7,019 nt of DNA from Acidimicrobiaceae bacterium (GTDB lineage: Bacteria; Actinomycetota; Acidimicrobiia; Acidimicrobiales; MedAcidi-G1). The notes below the pieces were generated by a model. That model was not told the DNA's origin. It searched no databases and saw only the letters and a list, made by a program, of their open reading frames with translations. Position numbers and translations under genes: made by a program. The stretch spans positions 12,480 through 19,498 of the forward strand of contig PBUO01000020.1 in the NCBI GenBank assembly GCA_002727895.1, given 5' to 3'. Position 1 is the stretch's first letter. The number at the start of each line of letters is the position of its first letter. Shown here piece after piece: positions 1 through 5,656 of the stretch.

Positions 1-135
1 CGTCCGGTGCTGGCCACCGGCGAACCCGGCGAGCTGGCCTTGTTCTTCTTCGGGCGCCGCGACCAGGCCCTGGTGGAACTGGAGGGCGATCCGGACGCCG
101 TCGAAGAGGTCCGATCGGCCCGGTTCGGGATCTGA
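1..135 (+). CDS. C-terminal fragment of an MDMPI/DinB-like (TIGR03083-type) protein
   Basis: Only the last 44 codons are in the window, read in frame 1 to a TGA at 133-135; the gene begins upstream. The tail contains GELALFFFGRRDQ followed by VELEGDP and ends in ARFGI. This resembles the C-terminal end of the actinobacterial maleylpyruvate isomerase-like, mycothiol-dependent enzyme superfamily, whose members often finish with a G-E-L-x-L-[FY]-L-[FW]-G-R block and an E-G-D-P turn. The metal-binding histidines that would establish activity lie outside the window, so the reaction cannot be inferred. The next gene starts 13 nt downstream on the same strand, so co-transcription is likely. The family assignment is from memory of the pattern and is moderate; that this is the end of a real gene is more certain. 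Confidence 0.6.
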   Translation, partial: RPVLATGEPGELALFFFGRRDQALVELEGDPDAVEEVRSARFGI

Positions 136-148
136 CAACGGTGGCGGG

Positions 149-706
149 GTGAAGGTAAGCGGTCCGCGCTGGGATGCCGCGGGCGGGGTGCACCGCTTGC
201 CCAGCCTCGACGGAACGACGGGCACCCTGCTGGCCTGCGCCGTCGACGTGGTGGGGCCCGACCCGGAGGTCGCACTGGACGAGTTCGCCGTCGACACCGT
301 GGTGTGCCTGATGGAGCGTGATGACCTGGATCGTCGGTTCCCCGGATACGTCCGGTGGCTCGACGGGGCCATCGGCGGGTCCCGGGCCGTGTGGGCACCG
401 GCTCCCGACCATGGCGTGGTGCGGGATGTCGAGGCCGCGTCATTGGCAGCAGACGTGCGGTCCCGCCTCGAACGGGGGACCACGGTCCTCCTGCACTGCG
501 GGGCCGGCTACGGGCGCACCGGCGTGTTGGCCGTCCAGGTCCTGGCCTCCGGAACGGGCTGTCCCGGGGGGCGGGACCTCGAGGCGACGCTGGCCGCGGT
601 GCGGACTGCCCGGCCGGCCTGTGGCCCGCAGAGCGACGCCCAGCACGAGCAACTGTGGCGGCTCTGTGGCGACGGGATCGAAGGGCCGTCGCGGGAGGGC
701 GCCTGA
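149..706 (+). CDS. Dual-specificity/tyrosine protein phosphatase (cysteine-based, CX5R)
   Basis: This 185-aa protein is predicted to remove phosphate from phosphoproteins, or possibly other phosphoesters, through a cysteinyl-phosphate intermediate. The signature HCGAGYGRTG lies at residues 116-125 and matches HCX5R[ST]: C117 is the nucleophile, R123 binds phosphate, and T124 is the usual hydroxyl residue. APAPDHG (83-89) sits where the WPD-type loop should be, making D87 the likely general acid. ARPACGPQ...Q (154-165) resembles the trailing R-P...Q segment of PTP domains. There is no signal peptide or membrane segment, so it should be cytosolic. The start is a GTG with only a weak purine run upstream; no better start precedes the domain. 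It follows the upstream gene by 13 nt and ends 2 nt before the RNA methyltransferase start. Substrate is unknown. The phosphatase fold is well supported; protein versus lipid or RNA 5'-phosphate specificity is not. Confidence 0.88.
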   Translation: MKVSGPRWDAAGGVHRLPSLDGTTGTLLACAVDVVGPDPEVALDEFAVDTVVCLMERDDLDRRFPGYVRWLDGAIGGSRAVWAPAPDHGVVRDVEAASLAADVRSRLERGTTVLLHCGAGYGRTGVLAVQVLASGTGCPGGRDLEATLAAVRTARPACGPQSDAQHEQLWRLCGDGIEGPSREGA

Positions 707-708
707 CC

Positions 709-1881
709 ATGGGCCGCCGTCGGGTGTCGGACCACCCCTGTCTGGTGGTGTGCCCCCCGGGCCTCGAGGCCCGGGTGGCCGAGGAACTTGTGGCCCTCGG
801 CGCCCGTCCGGAGCGGACCGGTCGGGGCGGCGTGTCGGTCGGCCTGACCACCCGACGCCTCTACGCCGCCAACCTGTTCCAGCGTTGTGCCACCAGGATC
901 CTCGTCCGGGCGGATCGGTTCACCGTGCGGACGTTTGCCGACCTGGAGCGTCGAATCGCCGCCATCGACTGGTCGCCGTGGCTGCCCGCCGACGCTGCCC
1001 CACGGTTTCGGGTCACCACCCGGCACTCGAAGCTGTGGCACGGGGGCGCCGTTGCCGAACGGTTCGCCGCTGCCTTCCCAGAGACCGGCGGGAAAGGTTT
1101 CGAGGAGGGTGGAATGGGAGACGTCGCCCACCCGCTGGTGGTGGTCCGCGGGGTGGACGACCGGTTCACGGTCAGCGTCGACTCTTCGGGCGCCCCCCTC
1201 CACGAGCGGGGTTGGAGACAGGCCACCGCCAAGGCGCCGCTCCGCGAATCGGTGGCCGCCGGCCTGCTGGCCTCGGCCGGGTGGGACCCCTCGGCGCCCC
1301 TTGTCGATCCGATGTGCGGGTCGGGCACCATCGCCATCGAGGCGGCACTACTGGCTGCCGGGGTGCCGGCCGCCGCCGACCGGCACCTGGCCCTTTGGGA
1401 CTGGCCGTCGTTCGAGCCGGGCACGTGGGCCAGCGTGGGTGCCGATGCCGCCCGCCTCCGAGAGGCCGCCGCAGTACCCGACGGGTCCGGAATGCCGCGC
1501 ATCGTGGCCACCGACCGCGATGCCGGAGCCATCGAGGCGGCCCGAGCCAACGCCGAACGGGCCGGGGTGGCCGACCGCATCGAGTTCCGGGTAGCGCCGG
1601 TGGCTGTCCTCGAGCCTCCACCTGGAGCAGGAGGCGGCGAGCCGGCCGGCTTGGTGGCTACCAACCCGCCGTGGGGCGGCCGGGTCGGTGGCGGCGACCT
1701 GCGGAACCTCTACGCCACCCTCGGCCGGGTGGCCGCCGAGAGGTTTCCCGGGTGGGGGATCGGGGTGCTGGTCGCCGACCGGGACTTGGCCCGCCAAGTC
1801 CGTCTGGGGCTCGACGAGCGGCTCCACCTCGACCTGGGGGGCCGATCGGCCCATTGGCTGGTCGGCCGCCTCCCGGCCTGA
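709..1881 (+). CDS. THUMP-domain RNA guanine-N2-methyltransferase (RlmL/TrmN-like)
   Basis: A 390-aa protein predicted to transfer a methyl group from S-adenosylmethionine to a guanine N2 in rRNA or tRNA. An N-terminal THUMP RNA-binding region (about residues 10-158, opening with PPGLEARVAEEL) leads into the family linker LHERGWR (164-170) and APLRES (176-181). The Rossmann methyltransferase domain (UPF0020 type) follows: SAM motif I is DPMCGSGT (200-207), the acidic motif II is ATDRD (267-271), and the catalytic motif IV is NPPWGGR (319-325), the expected N-P-P-[YFW]-G. Bacterial RlmL N-terminal halves (23S m2G2445) and archaeal/eukaryotic tRNA m2G6 enzymes share this layout. The E. coli RlmK-like C-terminal domain is absent, as in shorter RlmL relatives. 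The ATG at 709 lies 2 nt after the phosphatase stop, suggesting translational coupling. The open frame extends upstream to 355 but overlaps the phosphatase, so the ATG is preferred. The exact target nucleotide cannot be told from sequence. Confidence 0.9.
   Translation: MGRRRVSDHPCLVVCPPGLEARVAEELVALGARPERTGRGGVSVGLTTRRLYAANLFQRCATRILVRADRFTVRTFADLERRIAAIDWSPWLPADAAPRFRVTTRHSKLWHGGAVAERFAAAFPETGGKGFEEGGMGDVAHPLVVVRGVDDRFTVSVDSSGAPLHERGWRQATAKAPLRESVAAGLLASAGWDPSAPLVDPMCGSGTIAIEAALLAAGVPAAADRHLALWDWPSFEPGTWASVGADAARLREAAAVPDGSGMPRIVATDRDAGAIEAARANAERAGVADRIEFRVAPVAVLEPPPGAGGGEPAGLVATNPPWGGRVGGGDLRNLYATLGRVAAERFPGWGIGVLVADRDLARQVRLGLDERLHLDLGGRSAHWLVGRLPA
756..775. repeat. Perfect 20-bp palindrome inside the methyltransferase gene
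   Basis: CCCGGGCCTCGAGGCCCGGG equals its own reverse complement over all 20 bases. It covers codons 16-23 of the RNA methyltransferase (PPGLEARV), about 47 nt after the start codon. The amino acids are conserved THUMP-family residues, so codon choice alone could create it. Whether it acts as a site or an mRNA structure is unknown. Confidence 0.9.
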
Positions 1882-1890
1882 GGCGCCGGG
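1867..1890. terminator. Possible bidirectional terminator between convergent genes
   Basis: Two overlapping, mutually exclusive hairpins straddle the methyltransferase stop codon. One pairs CGCCTC (1867-1872) with GAGGCG (1880-1885). The other pairs CCCGGC (1872-1877) with GCCGGG (1885-1890). Each stem is 6 bp with a 7-nt loop. They sit where two converging genes end 13 nt apart, a sensible place for termination in both directions. Neither strand has a U-tract, so a classical intrinsic terminator is not shown. In such GC-rich DNA short stems also arise by chance. Confidence 0.3.
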
Positions 1891-1894
1891 CGGG

Positions 1895-3169
1895 TCAGGC
1901 GGTTCCGACCGGCGGGGGGAGCCGGTAGTCGGGGTCGGACTGGCGGGGCGGATCCCTGCTGACAAGGGCGGCGGCCACCGCGTCGGCCAGGCGTTCCTCC
2001 TTGGCCGCCACGTGGGCCGGGTCGCGCTCGGCGAACTCTGGCATGACCTCGCGGGCGAACAGCTCCATCGACTCGCAGATGTGCTCGTGCCGGTTGTGGC
2101 CGGCTTGGCTGATAAAGATCACCTGGTCCACCCCGGCCGCCTCGTAGTCCCGGAGTAGGTCCCGGATCTGGTCCGGCGTGCCGATGGCGCCCCGCAGCGA
2201 GGCGACCCCATCGTTGGGACCTTCGCCCGCGTCCTTCTTCATTCGGGCTCGCAGGCTTACCCCGACCTGGGCTGCCGTGTCGCGGTCGAAGCCGTAGGCG
2301 GTGCGGTTGGCCAGGAACTCGGCGTGGATGTCGGTCACCCCCGGCCGGTGGTCTCCGAACAGGTAGAAGTGGCCGAGCGAGTAGCCGAAGAAGTGAGCGC
2401 CGTCAAGGCCCCGGTCGATGGCCTCCTGCTCGTCCTCATGGCACATGAAGGGCAGCGCGCAGGCAATGTTGGCGTTGACGGCGAATCCGGCGGGCACGCA
2501 GGCCTCGGACGCGATGGTGTCGTAGTACTCGCCGACCCACTGCTCGGCCTCGCCCGGTTCCATGAATCCGAACGACAGAGCGCCGATGCCCTTCTGCGCG
2601 GCTAGGCGGATCGTCTCCCGCTGGGTGCACGCCACCCACAGGGGCGGGTGCGGCTTCTGGAACGGCTTGGGCACCACGTTGCGGGGCGGCATTGACAGCC
2701 ACGGTCCGTCCCAGCCGGCAAACGGCTCCTCGACCATCATCCTGGTGGCCGCCTCGACGTGGTCCAGCCACTGGTCGCGCTTGGTGGTCCGGTCGACTCC
2801 GAAGCCGTCCAGCTCAGCGTTCGACGACGACTCGCCGGTCCCGAAGTCGACCCGACCGTCCGACAAGAGGTCAAGGGTGTTGATGCGCTCCACCACCCGC
2901 GCCGTGTGGTTGTAGGCGCTGGGGAGCAGCACGATCCCGTGGCCGAGGCGGATCCTCGACGTGCGCTGGCTGGCCGCGGCGAGAAAGACTTCGGGGGCCG
3001 AGCTGTGGCTGTACTCCTCGAGGAAGTGGTGTTCGACTTCCCACACGTGGTCGAACCCGAGCCGGTCGGCCAACTCCACCTGGTCTAGGGCGTCCTTGAA
3101 CAGGCGGTGCTCGTCGCCATCGCCCCACGGACGGGCGATCTGGTGCTCGTAGAACAAGCCGAACTTCAT
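1895..3169 (-). CDS. LLM-class (bacterial luciferase-like) flavin/F420-dependent oxidoreductase
   Basis: A 424-aa cytosolic oxidoreductase of the bacterial luciferase-like TIM-barrel superfamily, whose members use FMN or coenzyme F420 for monooxygenation or hydride transfer. Seen in the sequence: the N-terminal first strand MKFGLFYEHQ; VWEVEHHFLEEYS (42-54), the usual loop after strand two; an IRLGHGIVLLP segment (73-83); NTLDLLSDGRVDFGTG (97-112), the classic family motif; PPLWVACTQ (175-183); and VDQVIFISQAGHNRHEHI (347-364) near the C-terminus. Length is slightly above the usual 330-400, the excess lying in a charged, Pro-rich C-terminal tail after about residue 385. The ATG at 3169 is chosen because it begins exactly at the family's first strand; the frame runs open a further 64 codons upstream, but that part is Arg/Pro-rich and unlike the family. 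It appears monocistronic. Substrate is unknown; F420 use is inference from the likely host group. Confidence 0.9.
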   Translation of the reverse strand: MKFGLFYEHQIARPWGDGDEHRLFKDALDQVELADRLGFDHVWEVEHHFLEEYSHSSAPEVFLAAASQRTSRIRLGHGIVLLPSAYNHTARVVERINTLDLLSDGRVDFGTGESSSNAELDGFGVDRTTKRDQWLDHVEAATRMMVEEPFAGWDGPWLSMPPRNVVPKPFQKPHPPLWVACTQRETIRLAAQKGIGALSFGFMEPGEAEQWVGEYYDTIASEACVPAGFAVNANIACALPFMCHEDEQEAIDRGLDGAHFFGYSLGHFYLFGDHRPGVTDIHAEFLANRTAYGFDRDTAAQVGVSLRARMKKDAGEGPNDGVASLRGAIGTPDQIRDLLRDYEAAGVDQVIFISQAGHNRHEHICESMELFAREVMPEFAERDPAHVAAKEERLADAVAAALVSRDPPRQSDPDYRLPPPVGTA

Positions 3170-3182
3170 GGCGGCAAGCCTA
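3170..3182 (-). promoter_or_regulatory. Putative leaderless promoter -10 for the LLM oxidoreductase
   Basis: On the minus strand TAGGCT (3182-3177) fits the actinobacterial TANNNT -10 pattern and is followed by 7 nt and then the ATG at 3169. That spacing puts the likely transcription start at or beside the start codon, which suggests a leaderless mRNA. This agrees with the lack of any Shine-Dalgarno sequence. No clear -35 is visible. Pattern-based inference only. Confidence 0.4.
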
Positions 3183-3223
3183 CGGGTGCTTGCCCGACCG
3201 GGCCGGGCCGGGAGGGCGGGCCC

Positions 3224-3229
3224 TAGGGT
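3224..3229 (+). promoter_or_regulatory. Putative -10 element for the YceI-led operon
   Basis: TAGGGT fits TANNNT and lies 6 nt before an ATG at 3236, the spacing expected for a leaderless start. That ATG opens a 6-codon ORF that ends at the YceI gene start (see the mini-ORF entry). It faces away from the similar element of the oxidoreductase gene, so the region 3170-3249 would be a divergent promoter. No convincing -35 is seen. Confidence 0.35.
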
Positions 3230-3235
3230 CGCCCC

Positions 3236-3256
3236 ATGGTGGTTCGGCCGTGGTGA
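3236..3256 (+). CDS. Possible 6-codon upstream mini-ORF (leader or displaced start)
   Basis: ATG at 3236 encodes MVVRPW and stops at TGA 3254-3256. The stop overlaps the GTG at 3253, one of two adjacent candidate starts of the YceI gene, in a GTGA arrangement like the one used at the next junction downstream. It may be a translated leader that couples ribosomes into the YceI gene. It may instead be the true N-terminus separated by a one-base sequence error, or simply chance. I see no way to choose from the sequence alone. Confidence 0.25.
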   Translation: MVVRPW

Positions 3257-4059
3257 GAGTCGCGGGGAGACGGTGGGTTCCCAAGCCGGTCCTGATACTG
3301 GTGGGAGTTCTCGCGGTGGCCATCGCCGGCTGGTGGTTCCTCGTGAGGTCCGACGCGCCACCCGCCCCGGATCTGGCCGCGGCGGCTGAGACCGCGGCGG
3401 CCGCCCAGACGTCGACCACTATCGCTGCACCGGCCACGACCACTGCTGCACCGGCCACGACCACTGCTGTGCCGGCCACGACCGTCGATTTGGCCGACGA
3501 CCCGTCGGGAACGTGGACCGTGGAAACCGACATCGGGTCGTTCCAGGACTTCACCTCGACTTGGGTCGGCTACCGGATCGACGAGGAACTGGGGAGGGGC
3601 ATCGGAGCTACGACAGCCGTGGGCCGTACGCCGTTGGTCACTGGGACCGTGGAGGTCAGCAACGGCGTCGCAACATCCGCTGCGGTCACAGCTGATCTCC
3701 GTGGCCTGGAGTCCGACCGGGTCTATCGGGACGGGAAGGTCTTTGAGGCGCTCCACGTGGACCGGCATCCCGAGGCCGTGTTCGTGATGGCCGATCCGTT
3801 TCCCCTGACCGCTGGCGCCAACGAGATGTCCGCCACGGTGCCGGGCACACTGACCGTCAACGGGGTGTCGGTAGCAGTCGAGGCGGCCCTGGAGGCCACC
3901 CTGGTGGGCGATGTCTTGACCGTGGTGGGAACCCTGCCGGTGGTGCTGGCCGCCCACGACGTGGTGGCACCTAGTGCATCCATCGTGGTCTCAGTGGCCG
4001 ACAGCGGCGTGGTGGAATTCCAACTGTTCCTCACCCGTGTAGCGGGAGGCACCGGGTGA
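3250..4059 (+). CDS. Membrane-anchored YceI-family protein
   Basis: A 269-aa protein with a short basic N-terminus (RVAGRRWVPK), one hydrophobic helix (about residues 13-32), a low-complexity Ala/Pro/Thr linker (33-86) and a YceI-like domain (about 87-264). The basic N-terminus predicts that the C-terminal domain faces outward. Family hallmarks are the opening GTWTVETDIGSF (87-98), the VTADLRGLESDR stretch (146-157), the FEALHVDRHPEAVFVM block (165-180) and LTVNGVSVAVEA (201-212). YceI proteins are lipocalin-like beta barrels, some of which bind polyisoprenoid or other amphiphilic ligands; the ligand here is unknown. GTG at 3250 is chosen because it leads directly into the basic N-terminus; GTG at 3253 is equally possible, and upstream codons give only Gly/Pro-rich sequence. 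No Shine-Dalgarno is visible. The stop overlaps the MFS start by 4 nt. Confidence 0.85.
   Translation: MVRVAGRRWVPKPVLILVGVLAVAIAGWWFLVRSDAPPAPDLAAAAETAAAAQTSTTIAAPATTTAAPATTTAVPATTVDLADDPSGTWTVETDIGSFQDFTSTWVGYRIDEELGRGIGATTAVGRTPLVTGTVEVSNGVATSAAVTADLRGLESDRVYRDGKVFEALHVDRHPEAVFVMADPFPLTAGANEMSATVPGTLTVNGVSVAVEAALEATLVGDVLTVVGTLPVVLAAHDVVAPSASIVVSVADSGVVEFQLFLTRVAGGTG
3427..3483 (+). repeat. 21-bp tandem repeat, about 2.7 copies, in the YceI linker
   Basis: Two identical 21-bp units (3427-3447 and 3448-3468) are followed by a partial third copy (3469-3483) that differs at its first codon bases. Each unit encodes seven residues, APATTTA, in the linker between membrane anchor and YceI domain. 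The identity at DNA level suggests recent expansion by slippage. Thr/Pro/Ala-rich linkers of this sort are common cell-wall spacers and could be O-mannosylated in actinobacteria (inference). Confidence 0.95.
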
Positions 4060-5384
4060 CCGGAGATTCCCTCCAGGTCACTAACCCGTTCTCAGCGCTT
4101 CGCTACCCGTCCTTTGCGCGCTTCGCCTTGGGAACGACCTTTTGCGGCATCGCACAGTTCTTGGCTGGCTTGGCCACCCCGTTCCTGATCAACCAACTCA
4201 CCGACTCCAACTCGTGGGTCGGGGCGGCCTCGTTCGCCGCTCTACTCCCGGCGGTCATCGGCACACCGTTTGCCGGCGCTCTGGCCGACCAGATGGACCG
4301 TCGCCTGCTCTTGCTCGCAGGAATCGGATTGCAGAGCCTGGTCATGGTGGCAATCGTGGTACTGCACGCTTCCGGCCACCTCACCCCTTGGCTCATCCTG
4401 GGCCTGAACTTCGTCGGGGGGTCGGCGTCGTCGTTCCTTTGGGCGCCGACCCAGTCATTGGCCGCCGTCCTGGTGCCCAGGGAGTCACTGGCCGCCGCAG
4501 TGCGCATGGTGTCCATCACTTTTACCGTGGCTCGGTCGGTGGGACCGGTGGTGGCCGCCTTGACGCTGGCCTTCGGAGGTCCCGGCTTGGCGTTCTCCGT
4601 GGCCCTAGGCATCTATGTGGTTGGTTTCAGCGTGCTGACTACCGTCCGGACAGGGTGGTCGCCAACCGGTGGCGGCGGCTCGCTTCGGTCTCAATTGGGC
4701 GACGGGATTGCCTACGTCCGAGCCCGACCTGAGATGCGCCTGGCCTTTCGGTTGGCCTTCACCGTGGCTTCGTTCGGCGCAGTGTTTGCCTTTGCGCTGA
4801 CCGCCGGGGTGGCCGACGACCTGTACGGCCTGGGTGGCGGCGGACTCGGGGTTCTGGCCACCAGCGCGGGTGTGGGCTCGCTGCTGGCCAGTGCCTACAT
4901 CAGCGGGCCCGGTTCCCGGGTGGCTCGTTCGATCATGGAGCACCGCAACATCCTCTTGTACGGGTTCGGGCTGGTGGTGGCGGCGTCCACGGGTTGGATG
5001 GCCGTCGGGATCGTTGGCTACCTATGCATGGGCGCAGCCCACATGCTCCACGGGACGACGCTCAGTACGGCTCTGCAGGTACGAGTCGACGATGCGTATC
5101 GGGGCCGGGTCATGTCGGTTTTCCTAGTGGCTGTCCTGAGTGGGATCCCGCTGGGAGGCTTGGCGTTCGGCATCCTCAGCGACCTGGTGGGCCTGCGATG
5201 GGTGGCCCTCGGCGCAGGCTTGGTCCTCCTCGTCGACGCGCTGTCGCTCCGGCGGCGCGGCTTGCTTGCGATGCTGGACGTCGAGGTCCCGTCCGAAGGG
5301 GACCGGGCAGAGGTCGTCGACGCCGGTCTGGTTGCCGACGACGGCGATTCGGGGGATGATCGGGGTGACGCCGGTCCCCGATGA
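4056..5384 (+). CDS. MFS transporter, probable exporter (MFS_3/EntS-like)
   Basis: A 442-aa integral membrane protein of the major facilitator superfamily, predicted to move a small molecule across the cytoplasmic membrane using the proton gradient. About 12 hydrophobic segments are visible, beginning at residues 23-45. The loop 2-3 motif A appears as GALADQMDRR (74-83) and a degenerate copy as GILSDLVGLR (372-381). RYPSFARF near the start and DDAYRGRVMSVF (345-356) are features I associate with the MFS_3 (enterobactin exporter EntS-like) group. After the last helix a hydrophilic, acidic tail (about 408-442) is rich in Asp, Glu and Gly, unusual for the family. The GTG at 4056 overlaps the YceI stop (GTGA), implying coupled translation. 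Substrate is unknown; the pairing suggests something amphiphilic, but this is inference. Confidence 0.85.
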   Translation: MTGDSLQVTNPFSALRYPSFARFALGTTFCGIAQFLAGLATPFLINQLTDSNSWVGAASFAALLPAVIGTPFAGALADQMDRRLLLLAGIGLQSLVMVAIVVLHASGHLTPWLILGLNFVGGSASSFLWAPTQSLAAVLVPRESLAAAVRMVSITFTVARSVGPVVAALTLAFGGPGLAFSVALGIYVVGFSVLTTVRTGWSPTGGGGSLRSQLGDGIAYVRARPEMRLAFRLAFTVASFGAVFAFALTAGVADDLYGLGGGGLGVLATSAGVGSLLASAYISGPGSRVARSIMEHRNILLYGFGLVVAASTGWMAVGIVGYLCMGAAHMLHGTTLSTALQVRVDDAYRGRVMSVFLVAVLSGIPLGGLAFGILSDLVGLRWVALGAGLVLLVDALSLRRRGLLAMLDVEVPSEGDRAEVVDAGLVADDGDSGDDRGDAGPR

Positions 5385-5410
5385 CTGTCGTCGGAACGGG
5401 GAGGGAGAAC

Positions 5411-5656
5411 ATGGCCGACACTTCGTCCGCCCGCCTGCTGGAGGTGGTCGACGTCCTCGACGCCCTCGCTCGCGAGGGCACGCCGGCCCAGGCGGCCGCC
5501 GACCTGGACCCCGCCGTGCTCCAGGCCTTCTGGCGGGAGTGGCCACACGTCAGCGTGTGGGCGGGAAACCTATGGCGGGAGTTGAACCGGGACCTGGAGG
5601 CCCCGTCGGAGGCCCGCCTCGACCGGGATGTCGACGAGGTCGGGGGGAGTGGCTGA
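5411..5656 (+). CDS. Hypothetical 81-aa Trp-rich protein
   Basis: I do not recognise this family. The ATG at 5411 is preferred because a strong purine-rich Shine-Dalgarno (GGGGAGGGAG, ending about 5 nt upstream) precedes it. An alternative ATG at 5381 overlaps the MFS stop (ATGA) and would add ten residues. The protein is soluble and acidic at its C-terminus (DRDVDEV). Residues 7-58 look largely helical: RLLEVVDVLDALAREG, then AQAAADLDPAVLQAF, then a segment with four tryptophans (W41, W44, W50, W55) containing two WRE units. There is no signal peptide or membrane helix. The stop overlaps the CBS gene start (TGATG), so the two are probably made together and may interact. Two perfect inverted repeats lie within the gene. 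It is likely a real gene because of the ribosome site and overlaps; function unknown. Confidence 0.75.
   Translation: MADTSSARLLEVVDVLDALAREGTPAQAAADLDPAVLQAFWREWPHVSVWAGNLWRELNRDLEAPSEARLDRDVDEVGGSG
5462..5479. repeat. Perfect inverted repeat, 8-bp arms, in the small ORF
   Basis: GCCCTCGC (5462-5469) and GCGAGGGC (5472-5479) are exact reverse complements separated by 2 nt. It lies in codons for DALAREG of the 81-aa protein. GC-rich DNA makes such stems fairly common, so a function is not implied. Confidence 0.85.
5543..5560. repeat. Perfect inverted repeat, 7-bp arms, 4-nt loop, in the small ORF
   Basis: CCACACG (5543-5549) and CGTGTGG (5554-5560) are exact reverse complements around TCAG. 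As RNA this gives a compact hairpin; as DNA it has the size of a dimeric operator. It lies in codons for PHVSVW and is flanked by two copies of TGGCGGGAGT at 5531-5540 and 5573-5582, which encode the repeated WRE units. Confidence 0.85.

Noticed and set aside
355..708. N-terminal extension of the RNA methyltransferase
   Set aside because: The frame is open, but the extension lies inside the phosphatase gene and is low-complexity. The family's THUMP start matches the ATG at 709.
318..1928. 536-codon open frame on the plus strand in a second frame
   Set aside because: It overlaps both the phosphatase and the methyltransferase, which carry clear motifs. Its translation is Arg/Gly/Pro-rich with no recognisable domain, as expected from an alternative frame in GC-rich DNA.
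2324..3088. Plus-strand frames opposite the oxidoreductase gene
   Set aside because: They mirror codon structure of the minus-strand gene and show no domain or ribosome site.
3170..3361. 64-residue N-terminal extension of the LLM oxidoreductase
   Set aside because: The LLM fold begins at the ATG at 3169. The extension is Arg/Pro-rich and overlaps the divergent YceI gene start.
3427..3483. CRISPR-like or satellite array
   Set aside because: The units are contiguous, in frame and coding, with no spacers; this is a protein linker repeat.
5140..5655. Fusion of an upstream domain to the CBS protein
   Set aside because: The open frame runs through the MFS and small genes, but its translation there is Arg/Trp/Ser-rich noise. 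A start at 5656 with ribosome site and TGATG overlap fits a two-CBS protein exactly.
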